A stretch of DNA of 64,000 bases from JAPHSX01 sp039714395 (GTDB taxonomy: Bacteria > Pseudomonadota > Gammaproteobacteria > Thiohalomonadales > Thiohalomonadaceae), in contig JBDLJH010000010.1 of assembly GCA_039714395.1 (NCBI GenBank), positions 60,042-124,041 of the forward strand, given 5' to 3'. Shown piece after piece: positions 1 to 9,409 of this stretch; the stretch's first letter is position 1; the number at the start of each line of letters is the position of its first letter. The notes beneath the pieces were generated by a model, which saw only the letters and a list, made by a program, of their open reading frames with translations, did not search any database and was not told where the DNA came from. A program made the position numbers and the translations under genes.

Positions 1-1017
1 CTGGACTTAAAGGGAGCGGTAAAACCCAAGAGTTTCGTGCTCCGTCCCAATAATGAGTATGGCCACCGTCTGGTTATCGACCTGCACGACAGCGCAAAGA
101 AACCTGCACTCACTCGCACTACCATTAAGAGTCTCACCAGTAAAAGGAAGGCGCGTGATGTAGTCATCGCCATCGATGCCGGTCACGGTGGTGATGACCC
201 GGGCGCCGTTGGCCCCAACGGCGTTAAGGAGAAGGACGTGGTGCTGGCCGTTGCGCGTAAGCTGCAGAAGCTGGTTAACAGAGAGTCGGGAATGCGTGCG
301 GTAATGATCCGCGACGGTGACTATTTCATCGGTCTGAAAAAGCGCGTCAAGCTGGCGCGTGAAACACACCGTGCCGATTTCTTCGTCTCGATTCATGCCG
401 ACTCCTTTAAAGATGGCCGCGCCCGTGGCTCTTCTGTGTACACCCTCTCACCGGGTGGCGCCTCGAGTGAACAGGCGCGCATGTTGGCCGAAAAGGAGAA
501 CTCCTCTGACCTTATCGGTGGCGTTAGTCTTGATGATAAAGACGATCTGCTCGCCTCGGTGCTGCTGGATCTCTCGCAGACCGCCAGTATTGAGGTCAGC
601 ACCGATGTGGCTTCGCGTGTCTTGCAGGGCTTGAAGAGTGTAGGAAAATTACACAAGCGTAAGGTAGGGCAAGCCGGTTTTCGTGTGCTGAAGTCGCCGG
701 ATCTTCCCTCAATTCTCGTTGAGACCGCCTTCATCTCCAATCCTGCTGAGGAGCGCAAACTGCAAAGCTCGGCACACCAGCAGAAGCTGGCACAGGCGGT
801 AATGAATGGGGTGCGTGGATACTTCAAAAAGAACCCACCTCCCGGCACTACCCTTGCGATGTACAAAAAGCGTAAGCATGTCATTAGTCGTGGCGAGACC
901 CTTTCCGAGATTGCCCGGCACTACAGGGTCAGTCTCAACACCCTGCGTAGCACCAACAAGCTGCGTGGTAACAGCCTGCGAATCGGTCAGGTATTGCAGA
1001 TCCCTGCCGAGAGTTAA
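1..1017 (+). CDS. amiB: N-acetylmuramoyl-L-alanine amidase, 5'-truncated by the window edge
   Basis: This periplasmic zinc amidase cleaves the amide bond between MurNAc and the stem peptide during daughter-cell separation. The reading frame is open from base 1, so the true start and most of the N-terminal AMIN domain lie outside; the visible RLVIDLHD stretch looks like the end of that domain. The Amidase_3 domain follows, with the zinc ligand in AIDAGHGG (about visible residue 62), a second histidine in SIHADSF, and the catalytic glutamate in VETAFISNP. The last ~45 residues form a LysM peptidoglycan-binding module (HVISRGETLSEIARHY through LRIGQVLQIP). A LysM tail next to mutL matches the AmiB type rather than AmiA or AmiC. 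338 residues are visible. Confidence 0.93.
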   Translation: MDLKGAVKPKSFVLRPNNEYGHRLVIDLHDSAKKPALTRTTIKSLTSKRKARDVVIAIDAGHGGDDPGAVGPNGVKEKDVVLAVARKLQKLVNRESGMRAVMIRDGDYFIGLKKRVKLARETHRADFFVSIHADSFKDGRARGSSVYTLSPGGASSEQARMLAEKENSSDLIGGVSLDDKDDLLASVLLDLSQTASIEVSTDVASRVLQGLKSVGKLHKRKVGQAGFRVLKSPDLPSILVETAFISNPAEERKLQSSAHQQKLAQAVMNGVRGYFKKNPPPGTTLAMYKKRKHVISRGETLSEIARHYRVSLNTLRSTNKLRGNSLRIGQVLQIPAES

Positions 1018-1062
1018 AGCCGCACTTTTTCTCCACCACCGTTTCCTTTAAGCTGCCAGGGT

Positions 1063-2823
1063 ATGAAATCAACGGCCCGTAATAGTGTGCAGCGACGGAT
1101 ACAGCCGCTTCCCACCCACCTTGCTAATCAGATCGCCGCCGGTGAGGTGGTGGAACGCCCCGCCTCTGTGGTTAAAGAGTTGCTGGAGAACAGCATTGAC
1201 GCGGGTGCCCGGCAGATTGAACTGGAGGTGGAGCAGGGCGGGGCGAAGCTGATCCGTGTATTGGATGATGGTGCCGGCATTCACCCTGACGACCTGCCGC
1301 TCGCCTCTGCCCCCCACGCCACCAGCAAGGTTTATAGCCAGCAGGAGTTGCAGCAGGTTATCAGTCTCGGTTTTCGTGGTGAGGCACTGGCGAGTATCGC
1401 CTCGGTCAGTCGCTTTGTTATTGCCAGTCGTCAGCCATTGATGGAGCAGGGGTTAAGGCTGGAGGCGCACGGTGGAAAAACTCCTGAGGTGGTTCCCTGT
1501 GCGATGCCAGCAGGCACTCGCATCGAGGCGCGTGAACTCTTTTATAACACCCCCGCCCGGCGCAAGTTCCTGCGTACCGAGCGCACTGAATATCTGTATA
1601 TCGAAGAGGTTCTCAAGCGCCTCGCCCTGAGTCGATACGACATTGGCTTTAAGTTGTTGCACAACGGTCGCCAGCAATTCAATCTCAGTCTCATTGATAC
1701 CCCGGAACAACGAGGCCAGCGTGTTGCCGCAGTGCTGGGCAAGAACTTTTTACAGCATGCACTGAGCCTGGAGTTTGAGGCGGCGGGAATGCGACTGTGG
1801 GGCTGGGTGGGTGAGCCGGGTTACTCACGCAGTCAGGCCGATGCCCAGTACTTCTATCTGAATGGGCGTATCATTCGCGACAAGCTGGTCAGTCACGCGG
1901 TGCGTCAGGCACATCAGTCGGTGCTGGAGCCGGGGCGCCATCCGGCCTATCTGCTCTATCTGGAGATCGACCCGCAGCAGGTTGACATTAATGTCCACCC
2001 CACCAAGCATGAGGTACGTTTTCGTGAGTCGCGGCTGGTACACGATTTTCTGCTGCGAGCCCTCGTCCGCGCTTTTGATAACAAAGGTGGGGCGTTAGCT
2101 CTGGAGGATGAATCCAGCCCTGTAGTGAACGGATCGACTCACTACCCAGGCGGTGCGCCAGAGCCGGCTCGGGTAGCTGAGCAGGTCGCCTTTTATCGCC
2201 AGTCGTTGACCCCGGCGACTCACCCTGTTTCCCGCTCCGCCATAGAGCCGCCTTCTTCTGCGACGCGCCTGCTAGCGGTAGTCCATGGCGGTTACTTGCT
2301 AATCCAGCGTAGCGGTGAGACAGGGGTGCTGGCAGTGACCACGGCACGGCAACTGCTGTTAATGCGGCGACTTGGTGAATGCCTGGATAGCGGGGAGGTG
2401 CAGAGCCAGCCGCTGTTAATCCCGGCCACGGTGAGCCTGGCGGCGAAACAGATTGATCTCCTTGAACGGCAGGCCGCCACCCTGTTACGACTTGGCGTGA
2501 TGGTGGAGCGGTTGGGTGAAGAGGCTGTGGTCTTGCGTCAGTTGCCACTGTTGCTGCGTGGGGTGGATGCGACGGCGATGGTCAATACCCTGTGTGATTT
2601 CTTTGCTTCGGCCCCCGATGTAGATGGCGAGCGGGAGGCATTTCTTAGTAGCTTTTCCGGGCAGATGGCAGCTCTGATACCGGAGCCCGATATGGCTGCT
2701 GGTGAGGTGCTGCTGCGCGAACTTGAGCAGCTCATTGCTGATGGGGCACTGGCCGAGGAGGAGCTGCCGTGGCTTCCCCTTAGCGAGGAGAGGCTGGCGG
2801 CGCTATTTGCAGCGGCACGATAG
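1063..2823 (+). CDS. mutL: DNA mismatch repair protein MutL
   Basis: MutL is the GHKL ATPase that links MutS mismatch recognition to downstream excision. The N-terminal ATPase domain shows IAAGEVVERPASVVKELLEN, the DDGAGI motif and GFRGEALASI. HPTKHEVRF closes the transducer domain near residue 315. A variable linker (residues ~340-400) precedes the dimerisation domain. That domain has no DQHA-x2-E-x4-E endonuclease motif; the equivalent place reads VTTARQLLLMRRL. A C-terminal CPHGRP motif is also missing. This is the E. coli-like form that relies on MutH for nicking. The length of 586 residues is slightly below E. coli. The gene starts 45 nt after amiB and is followed by miaA, as in enterics. 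mutS is in the same window at 48375-50942. Confidence 0.97.
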   Translation: MKSTARNSVQRRIQPLPTHLANQIAAGEVVERPASVVKELLENSIDAGARQIELEVEQGGAKLIRVLDDGAGIHPDDLPLASAPHATSKVYSQQELQQVISLGFRGEALASIASVSRFVIASRQPLMEQGLRLEAHGGKTPEVVPCAMPAGTRIEARELFYNTPARRKFLRTERTEYLYIEEVLKRLALSRYDIGFKLLHNGRQQFNLSLIDTPEQRGQRVAAVLGKNFLQHALSLEFEAAGMRLWGWVGEPGYSRSQADAQYFYLNGRIIRDKLVSHAVRQAHQSVLEPGRHPAYLLYLEIDPQQVDINVHPTKHEVRFRESRLVHDFLLRALVRAFDNKGGALALEDESSPVVNGSTHYPGGAPEPARVAEQVAFYRQSLTPATHPVSRSAIEPPSSATRLLAVVHGGYLLIQRSGETGVLAVTTARQLLLMRRLGECLDSGEVQSQPLLIPATVSLAAKQIDLLERQAATLLRLGVMVERLGEEAVVLRQLPLLLRGVDATAMVNTLCDFFASAPDVDGEREAFLSSFSGQMAALIPEPDMAAGEVLLRELEQLIADGALAEEELPWLPLSEERLAALFAAAR

Positions 2824-2868
2824 CCGCTTTGTTACACTGACCCCCTTTTTCAGCAGACCTGAATCCCC

Positions 2869-3816
2869 TTGAGCCAGAACCACAACCTTCCACCAGCAAT
2901 CTTTTTGATGGGGCCAACCGCCTCGGGCAAGACGGATCTTGCCATCTCCCTGGTGGAACGGCTCCCATGTGAGATCATTAGCGTCGATTCGGCACTGGTC
3001 TATCGTGATATGGATATCGGTACTGCCAAGCCCGATGCCGAGACCCTGGCCCGGGCGCCACACCGCCTGATCGATATCATCGATCCGGCTGAAAGTTATT
3101 CTGCCGCCCGTTTTCGTGACGATGCCTTGCGTGAGATGGCCGAGATCACGGCTGCCGGGCGTATCCCCCTGCTGGTGGGCGGTACCATGCTCTATTACCG
3201 GGCGCTGCAGCAGGGCCTGTCGCCACTGCCGGAGGGTGATGCCGAGATTCGTGCACGCATTGAGGCTGAGGCAGCAGAGAAGGGGTGGCAGGCCTTACAT
3301 GATCGCCTTGCCGCGATTGACCCGGAATCGGCAGCACGCATTCACCCCAATGATCCACAGCGTCTGTCACGGGCACTGGAGGTTTATGAGCTCAGTGGTA
3401 AACCACTTAGTGTGTTGTGGCGCGAACAGGAGAAGAGCAGTTTTCCCTACCGTGCGGCGAAGTTGGCAATAGCCCCTACTGATCGTAGCTTGCTACACGA
3501 ACGTATTGCCCAGCGCTTCGAGCTGATGCTGCAGCAAGGCTTTATCGAGGAGGTGGAGGTGCTCTATCGGCGTGGCGACCTGCATCCAGATCTCCCCTCT
3601 ATTCGTTGTGTCGGCTATCGTCAGGCATGGCGCTACCTGGCTGGCGAGTGGGATCGTGAGACGATGGTTGAGCGGGGTATTATCGCTACCCGTCAGCTTG
3701 CCAAACGACAGTTTACCTGGCTGCGCAGCGAGCCTGAACTCGGCTGGTTTGACTCTTTGAGTGACAAATTACTGGAAAAGACCTTGAAATTCTTGGATGA
3801 TAGGACCATATATTAG
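2869..3816 (+). CDS. miaA: tRNA dimethylallyltransferase MiaA
   Basis: MiaA transfers the dimethylallyl group from DMAPP to N6 of A37 in tRNAs that read codons starting with U. The P-loop GPTASGKT comes just after residue 14. The DSALVYRDMDIGTAKP substrate motif, the DIIDP region and the VGGTMLYY motif follow, and the C-terminal RQLAKRQFTWLR stretch is typical. The start is a TTG at 2869: the first in-frame ATG (2908) would place the P-loop at the very N-terminus, leaving out the first strand. The length of 315 residues is normal. It lies 45 nt after mutL and 138 nt before hfq, the conserved mutL-miaA-hfq order. Confidence 0.96.
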   Translation: MSQNHNLPPAIFLMGPTASGKTDLAISLVERLPCEIISVDSALVYRDMDIGTAKPDAETLARAPHRLIDIIDPAESYSAARFRDDALREMAEITAAGRIPLLVGGTMLYYRALQQGLSPLPEGDAEIRARIEAEAAEKGWQALHDRLAAIDPESAARIHPNDPQRLSRALEVYELSGKPLSVLWREQEKSSFPYRAAKLAIAPTDRSLLHERIAQRFELMLQQGFIEEVEVLYRRGDLHPDLPSIRCVGYRQAWRYLAGEWDRETMVERGIIATRQLAKRQFTWLRSEPELGWFDSLSDKLLEKTLKFLDDRTIY

Positions 3817-3871
3817 AGAACCGGTCGATACTTATAAGCCGGTGGAAGTGAGCAAAATCCATATCCCTTAT

Positions 3872-3877
3872 TATAAT
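3872..3877 (+). promoter_or_regulatory. Candidate -10 element upstream of hfq
   Basis: A perfect TATAAT hexamer lies 78 nt before the hfq ATG in the AT-rich miaA-hfq gap. No convincing -35 hexamer is visible at 16-18 nt upstream, so this rests on the -10 box and position alone. In E. coli, hfq also has promoters within and after miaA. Confidence 0.35.
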
Positions 3878-3954
3878 CATACTAAAGAGAATTGATTATT
3901 ATGAGTTTTTTAGGGGCGCCTGTTGCGCCAAATAATAACAAAAGGAGTAACCCC

Positions 3955-4221
3955 ATGAGTAAAGGGCAAGCACTGCAAGACCCATTTTTGAATGCTCTGC
4001 GAAAGGAACGAGTCCCCGTCTCCATCTATCTGGTTAACGGCATTAAGTTGCAGGGTCAGGTTGAGTCGTTTGACCAGTTTGTCGTTCTACTGAAGAATTC
4101 CGTGAGTCAGATGGTCTATAAACACGCCATTTCTACCGTTGTGCCTGCGCGTAATGTTCGCTTGGACTTCGCTGAGAAAGAGCCAGGCGTGAGCGAAGAA
4201 GGCCCTTCCCATAATTTCTAA
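3955..4221 (+). CDS. hfq: RNA chaperone Hfq
   Basis: Hfq is the hexameric Sm-like protein that binds U-rich 3' ends of small RNAs and A-rich mRNA leaders and promotes their pairing. The 88-residue protein shows the Sm1 core (VPVSIYLVNGIKLQGQVESFDQ) and the Sm2 motif YKHAIST with its uridine-binding KH. A short acidic tail ends in NF. The start is the ATG at 3955, preceded by AAAGGAGT at 3941-3948. An upstream in-frame extension to 3892 is possible on paper, but it has no ribosome binding site and no family precedent. A short GC hairpin (GGCGC/GCGCC, 3915-3929) lies in the leader. Confidence 0.97.
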   Translation: MSKGQALQDPFLNALRKERVPVSIYLVNGIKLQGQVESFDQFVVLLKNSVSQMVYKHAISTVVPARNVRLDFAEKEPGVSEEGPSHNF

Positions 4222-4399
4222 TCCCATAATTAGCTGTTCAGCGTGTTTAGATTTTGTTCCAGTACAAGGTGTTTTCGCACGGAGAATGTGAGCATATAAC
4301 CAATATGTGACCATTCGAGTACGGAAAATAACGTAGTAATGGAGCAAAAGATGAATACGATGTGCTGCTACCGATGTTTTGTCGCTTGCGGGGGTTATA

Positions 4400-5707
<1,308 letters not shown>

Positions 5708-5805
5708 TTACGCCTTGCGGTGCCAGCGCAAGCCCCCTAGAATTTGCGCAAAGTATGCATTTGCACAGCGAATTATTCGCTTAACCAACCTTATTGGAGA
5801 ATCCA

Positions 5806-6966
5806 ATGGCGTGGAATGAACCGGGTGGCTCCGGGGGTAAAGACCCCTGGGGTGGCCGTAAAGATGAGCAGGGACCACCAGACCTCGATGAGGTGGTGAA
5901 GAAACTGCAGGATAAGTTTAATGGGCTGTTCGGTGGTGGTCGCGGTGGTTCTCGTACCCCCTCCAGCGGCGGCATGGGCGCAGGCGGCATAGGAATTGTC
6001 GTGGTGCTGCTGGCCATTGTTTGGGGTTTTTCCGGTCTCTATACCATTCACGAGGGTACTCGTGGTGTGCTAATACAGTTTGGTGCCTATAAAGACACCA
6101 CTATGCCCGGTCTGCACTGGTATCCGCGTTTCGTTCAGAGTGTGGAAGAGGTGAACGTCGATAACGTGCGTAGTATTGAGCTCGGTGTACGTGGTAACGA
6201 GTCGTTGATGCTGACCCAGGACGAAAATATCATCGATATTAAGTTTACGGTTCAGTATGTGATCAAGGATGCTGGTAATTACCTGTTTAACGTGCGTGAC
6301 CCCGATGAGACCATGCACCAGGCGATGGAGAGCGCGGTGCGCGAGATCGTCGGCAAGAGTGAGATGGACTTCATCATTACCGGTGGCCGTGCCGATGTGG
6401 TAGCCCGTGCCCAGGAGCTGATGCAGTCTATTCTCGACCAGTACCAGACCGGTCTGGTCATCACCTCCCTCAATATGCAGGATGCCCAGGCACCACAACA
6501 GGTGCAGGGGGCCTTTGACGATGCAGTTAAGGCGCGTGAGGATGAGGTTCGCTATAAGAACGAGGCCGAGGCCTATGCCAATGATGTATTGCCCACGGCT
6601 CGTGGTCAGGCGGCTCGTCTGCTCGAAGAGGCCAACGCCTACAAGGAGCAGGTGATCGCCGAGGCCGAGGGTGAAACCGCCCGCTTCCTCAGCATACTCG
6701 CAGAGTACAAACGTGCCCCTAACGTGACCCGTAAGCGTCTCTATATAGACACCATGGAATCGGTGCTCTCCCAGAGCAGCAAGGTGGTGGTCGATACCAA
6801 GGGCAACAACAACCTGCTCTATCTACCGCTGGACAAGTTGATGCAACGCGAGGCCGGTGCCGCGCCGCGTACTAACCAGTCGAATCGCAGTTACCAGCAG
6901 CCACAGGCCCCGCAGCAGGAAGAACCCCGCCTGCGCGATGATCGCCGTACACGGGAGGTGCGCTAA
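5806..6966 (+). CDS. hflK: Membrane protease modulator HflK
   Basis: HflK is an SPFH/prohibitin-family protein that with HflC encloses the FtsH protease and controls its access to membrane substrates. The start is the ATG at 5806 (MAWNEPGG, as in the E. coli protein) with GGAGA five nt upstream; a TTG twelve bases earlier is less likely. A Gly/Pro-rich cytoplasmic N-terminus precedes one membrane segment (IGIVVVLLAIVWGFSGLYTI, ~residues 62-82). The SPFH domain follows (TRGVLIQFGAY through NVRDPDETMHQAMES). A long charged coiled coil rich in EAEAYAN and EANAYKEQ runs to a Gln/Pro-rich tail. The stop overlaps the hflC start by one base (TAATG), pointing to coupled translation. Confidence 0.96.
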   Translation: MAWNEPGGSGGKDPWGGRKDEQGPPDLDEVVKKLQDKFNGLFGGGRGGSRTPSSGGMGAGGIGIVVVLLAIVWGFSGLYTIHEGTRGVLIQFGAYKDTTMPGLHWYPRFVQSVEEVNVDNVRSIELGVRGNESLMLTQDENIIDIKFTVQYVIKDAGNYLFNVRDPDETMHQAMESAVREIVGKSEMDFIITGGRADVVARAQELMQSILDQYQTGLVITSLNMQDAQAPQQVQGAFDDAVKAREDEVRYKNEAEAYANDVLPTARGQAARLLEEANAYKEQVIAEAEGETARFLSILAEYKRAPNVTRKRLYIDTMESVLSQSSKVVVDTKGNNNLLYLPLDKLMQREAGAAPRTNQSNRSYQQPQAPQQEEPRLRDDRRTREVR

Positions 6967-7841
6967 TGTCCCCGATGAAAACAATCTCCCTGATCCTCAC
7001 AGCCGTTATTCTATGGCTGCTCTCGATGGGTTTCTTTATTGTTGATGAGCGTGAAAAGGCGGTGAAGTTCAAGTTCGGTGAATTTGAGCGTGCCGATTAC
7101 GAGCCTGGTCTGCACTGGAAGGTTCCTTTCGTTAACACCGTGCGTAAGTTCGATAGCCGTATCCTCACTTTGGATGCTGAACCGCAAGAATATCTGACGC
7201 TTGAAAAGAAGAACGTCATTGTTGACGCCTTCATTAAATGGCGTATTACCGACGTGACAACTTACTATAAGGCAACTGGCGGTAATGAGCGTAAGGCGAG
7301 CCAGGATATATCCAAAGTGGTTCAGGACGGTCTGCGTGGTGAGTTCGGTAAACGCACCATCCAGGAGGCGATCTCTGGAGAGCGTGCCGAGATCATGAAT
7401 GTGATCACCTCACAGATCGAAGAAAAGGCTAAACAGTTTGGTATCGAGGTGGTGGACGTGCGCATCAAGCGTATAGACTATTCTCCCAAAATATCCGATT
7501 CAGTCTATGACCGTATGGAGTCTGAGCGTTCCCGTGTGGCCAAAGAGCTGCGCTCCCGCGGTCGTGAGGCATCGGAGCGTATCCGTGCCGATGCGGATCG
7601 TCAGCGTACCGTGCTACTCGCCGAGGCCTATCGTGACGCCGAGCGTCTGCGTGGTGAGGGTGATGGTAAGTCAGCCGAGATCTATGCCAAGGCGTTCCAG
7701 AAGGATGAGAAGTTCTATGCCTTCTATCGCAGCCTTGATGCCTACAGAAATGTCTTCAGCAACCAGGAAGATGTGCTGGTGCTGGATCCTGAGTCGGAGT
7801 TCTTTGATTACTTCAAAGACGATTCCGGGCGACGCAAGTAA
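6966..7841 (+). CDS. hflC: Membrane protease modulator HflC
   Basis: HflC is the partner SPFH protein of HflK in the FtsH-HflKC complex of the inner membrane. A single N-terminal membrane segment (ISLILTAVILWLLSMGFFIV) is followed directly by the SPFH domain (DEREKAVKFKFGEF, GLHWKVPFVNTV). A helical region with SDSVYDRMESERSRVAKELRSRG, the usual HflC signature, comes next. The length of 291 residues is near normal. An ATG three codons downstream (6975) is an alternative start. A terminator follows immediately after the gene, so hflX-hflK-hflC appears to end here. Confidence 0.96.
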   Translation: MSPMKTISLILTAVILWLLSMGFFIVDEREKAVKFKFGEFERADYEPGLHWKVPFVNTVRKFDSRILTLDAEPQEYLTLEKKNVIVDAFIKWRITDVTTYYKATGGNERKASQDISKVVQDGLRGEFGKRTIQEAISGERAEIMNVITSQIEEKAKQFGIEVVDVRIKRIDYSPKISDSVYDRMESERSRVAKELRSRGREASERIRADADRQRTVLLAEAYRDAERLRGEGDGKSAEIYAKAFQKDEKFYAFYRSLDAYRNVFSNQEDVLVLDPESEFFDYFKDDSGRRK

Positions 7842-7858
7842 GAAGCTGGCATAATGTG

Positions 7859-7892
7859 CGCCGGGTAGCGTTCTGCGTTACTCGGCTTTTTT
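7859..7892 (+). terminator. Intrinsic terminator after hflC
   Basis: The stem GCCGGGTAGCG pairs with CGTTACTCGGC (two G-U wobbles, short loop) and is followed directly by TTTTTT. It separates the hflKC operon from yjeT. Confidence 0.85.
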
Positions 7893-7912
7893 GTGTTTAG
7901 GGGTGTGAATTA

Positions 7913-8107
7913 ATGCAGTGGTCCGATTTATGGCCCGCACTGGCGCTGGTGATGGTGATTGAGGGGCTACTCCCTGCGATCTCACCGAGGGCGTATCGCA
8001 AGGCGATGCTGTCGATGGCGCAGATGGATTCACGCTCTATTCGTATCACCGGGCTGGTGAGTATGATCGCCGGCGCTCTGTTTATCTATATTATGAAGAA
8101 CGGCTAG
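7913..8107 (+). CDS. DUF2065 family small membrane protein (YjeT-like)
   Basis: This 64-residue protein of unknown function belongs to the family found downstream of hflC in many gammaproteobacteria. Two hydrophobic segments are visible (DLWPALALVMVIEGLLPAI and IRITGLVSMIAGALFIYIM), joined by a basic loop with SPRAYRKAM. The family typically has an early segment with an E-G-L/I motif, seen here as IEGLLP. It follows the hflC terminator and ends two bases before hisZ, so it is probably co-transcribed with hisZ. The HflKC link rests on gene neighbourhood alone. Confidence 0.85.
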   Translation: MQWSDLWPALALVMVIEGLLPAISPRAYRKAMLSMAQMDSRSIRITGLVSMIAGALFIYIMKNG

Positions 8108-8109
8108 TC

Positions 8110-9291
8110 ATGAATAATGATCGTTGGTTGTTGCCTGAGGGCATCGAAGAGCTGCTGCCGCCGCGTGCGGCACAACTGGAGTCAACACTGCGCCAGTTGC
8201 TCGACCTGTTCAATAGCTGGGGTTACGAGCTGGTGATGCCTCCCTTTATCGAGTATCTGGAGTCGCTGCTGATCGGCACCGGCGATGACCTCGACAGGCA
8301 TACCTTTAAGCTCACCGACCGGCTGACTGGTCGTCTGATGGGGGTTCGCTCCGACATGACCCCGCAGGTGGCGCGTATCGATGCCCACCTGCTAAAGCGC
8401 GATGAACCTACCCGTCTCTGTTATATGGGCACCACTCTCAATGCCGTACCCAAGACCCATGGCGGTAGCCGCACGCCGATGCAGGTAGGGGCCGAGCTCT
8501 ATGGCCACGCTGGCGTGGAGAGCGATATTGAGGTGCTGCGCCTGATGGTCACCACCCTGCAACAGGCCGGGCTGGAGAAGATCTACCTGGATCTGGGGCA
8601 TGTCGGTATCTTCCGCAGCCTGGCTGAAGAGGCGGGGCTGCAGCCCGAGCTAGAGGGCCAGCTATTTGACGCCCTGCAACGTAAATCGAAGACGGATATT
8701 GATGAGCTACTGGTCAATGCCTCCCTGGCCGAGCCCTATGCCGCGATCTTCGCCCAGCTGGCAGAGCTGCACGGTGATGAGTCGGTGCTGGAAACCGCCG
8801 CCAAGCTCTTCGCCAATGCTGGTAAGGCTGTCGCCAGTGCCCTGGATAGTTTGCGTCAAATTGCTGTGGCACTGCGTACTCTTGAGGGTGTCGAGGTTCA
8901 TTTCGACCTGGCCGAGCTGCGCGGCTACCACTATCACACCGGGGCAGTCTTCTCTGCCTTTGTTGATGGCGAGGGGCAGGCAATTGCCCAGGGCGGTCGG
9001 TATGATGATATCGGCAAGGTCTTTGGCCGCGCCCGTCCAGCCACCGGCTTTAGCACCGACCTGCGCAGGGTTCTATCACTGGTGACTGCCACAAGCCCTG
9101 AGGTTCGTGGTATCTTTGCACCTGGTGGTGACGATGCGGCCCTGATGGCTGCCGTCCAGGCCCTGCGTAGTAGCGGTGAGCGGGTGATTCAGGCCCTGCC
9201 AGGGCAGCCGGGTGCTGCCGCTGAAATGGGCTGTGATCGCGAGCTGCAACTGCTGAAAGGCAAGTGGCAGCCGGTCGCGGCTAAAAAATAA
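8110..9291 (+). CDS. hisZ: ATP phosphoribosyltransferase regulatory subunit HisZ
   Basis: HisZ is a catalytically inactive histidyl-tRNA-synthetase paralogue. It forms a hetero-octamer with the short form of HisG and gives histidine feedback control to the first step of histidine synthesis. The class II fold is evident: LLPPRAAQLESTLRQLLDLFNSWGYE, the PPFIEYLESLL helix and motif-2-like VRSDMTPQVARID. A histidine-site motif follows (YHYHTGAVFSAFV, GGRYDDIGKVFGR). The anticodon-binding domain of true HisRS is absent, and 393 residues suits HisZ. Its presence predicts a short HisG elsewhere in the genome. The hisZ-purA adjacency is common in gammaproteobacteria with this system. Confidence 0.94.
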   Translation: MNNDRWLLPEGIEELLPPRAAQLESTLRQLLDLFNSWGYELVMPPFIEYLESLLIGTGDDLDRHTFKLTDRLTGRLMGVRSDMTPQVARIDAHLLKRDEPTRLCYMGTTLNAVPKTHGGSRTPMQVGAELYGHAGVESDIEVLRLMVTTLQQAGLEKIYLDLGHVGIFRSLAEEAGLQPELEGQLFDALQRKSKTDIDELLVNASLAEPYAAIFAQLAELHGDESVLETAAKLFANAGKAVASALDSLRQIAVALRTLEGVEVHFDLAELRGYHYHTGAVFSAFVDGEGQAIAQGGRYDDIGKVFGRARPATGFSTDLRRVLSLVTATSPEVRGIFAPGGDDAALMAAVQALRSSGERVIQALPGQPGAAAEMGCDRELQLLKGKWQPVAAKK

Positions 9292-9409
9292 GTTTATCGC
9301 TTCACAGGTTTTTTTTTCTTTTCACAAAAGACTTCACATAGCATTATGACGCCTCTGCGCCGGTAATTTGTCGGTGGTGTTAGGTTGCGTGTGAACTGAG
9401 AGCAAGATT

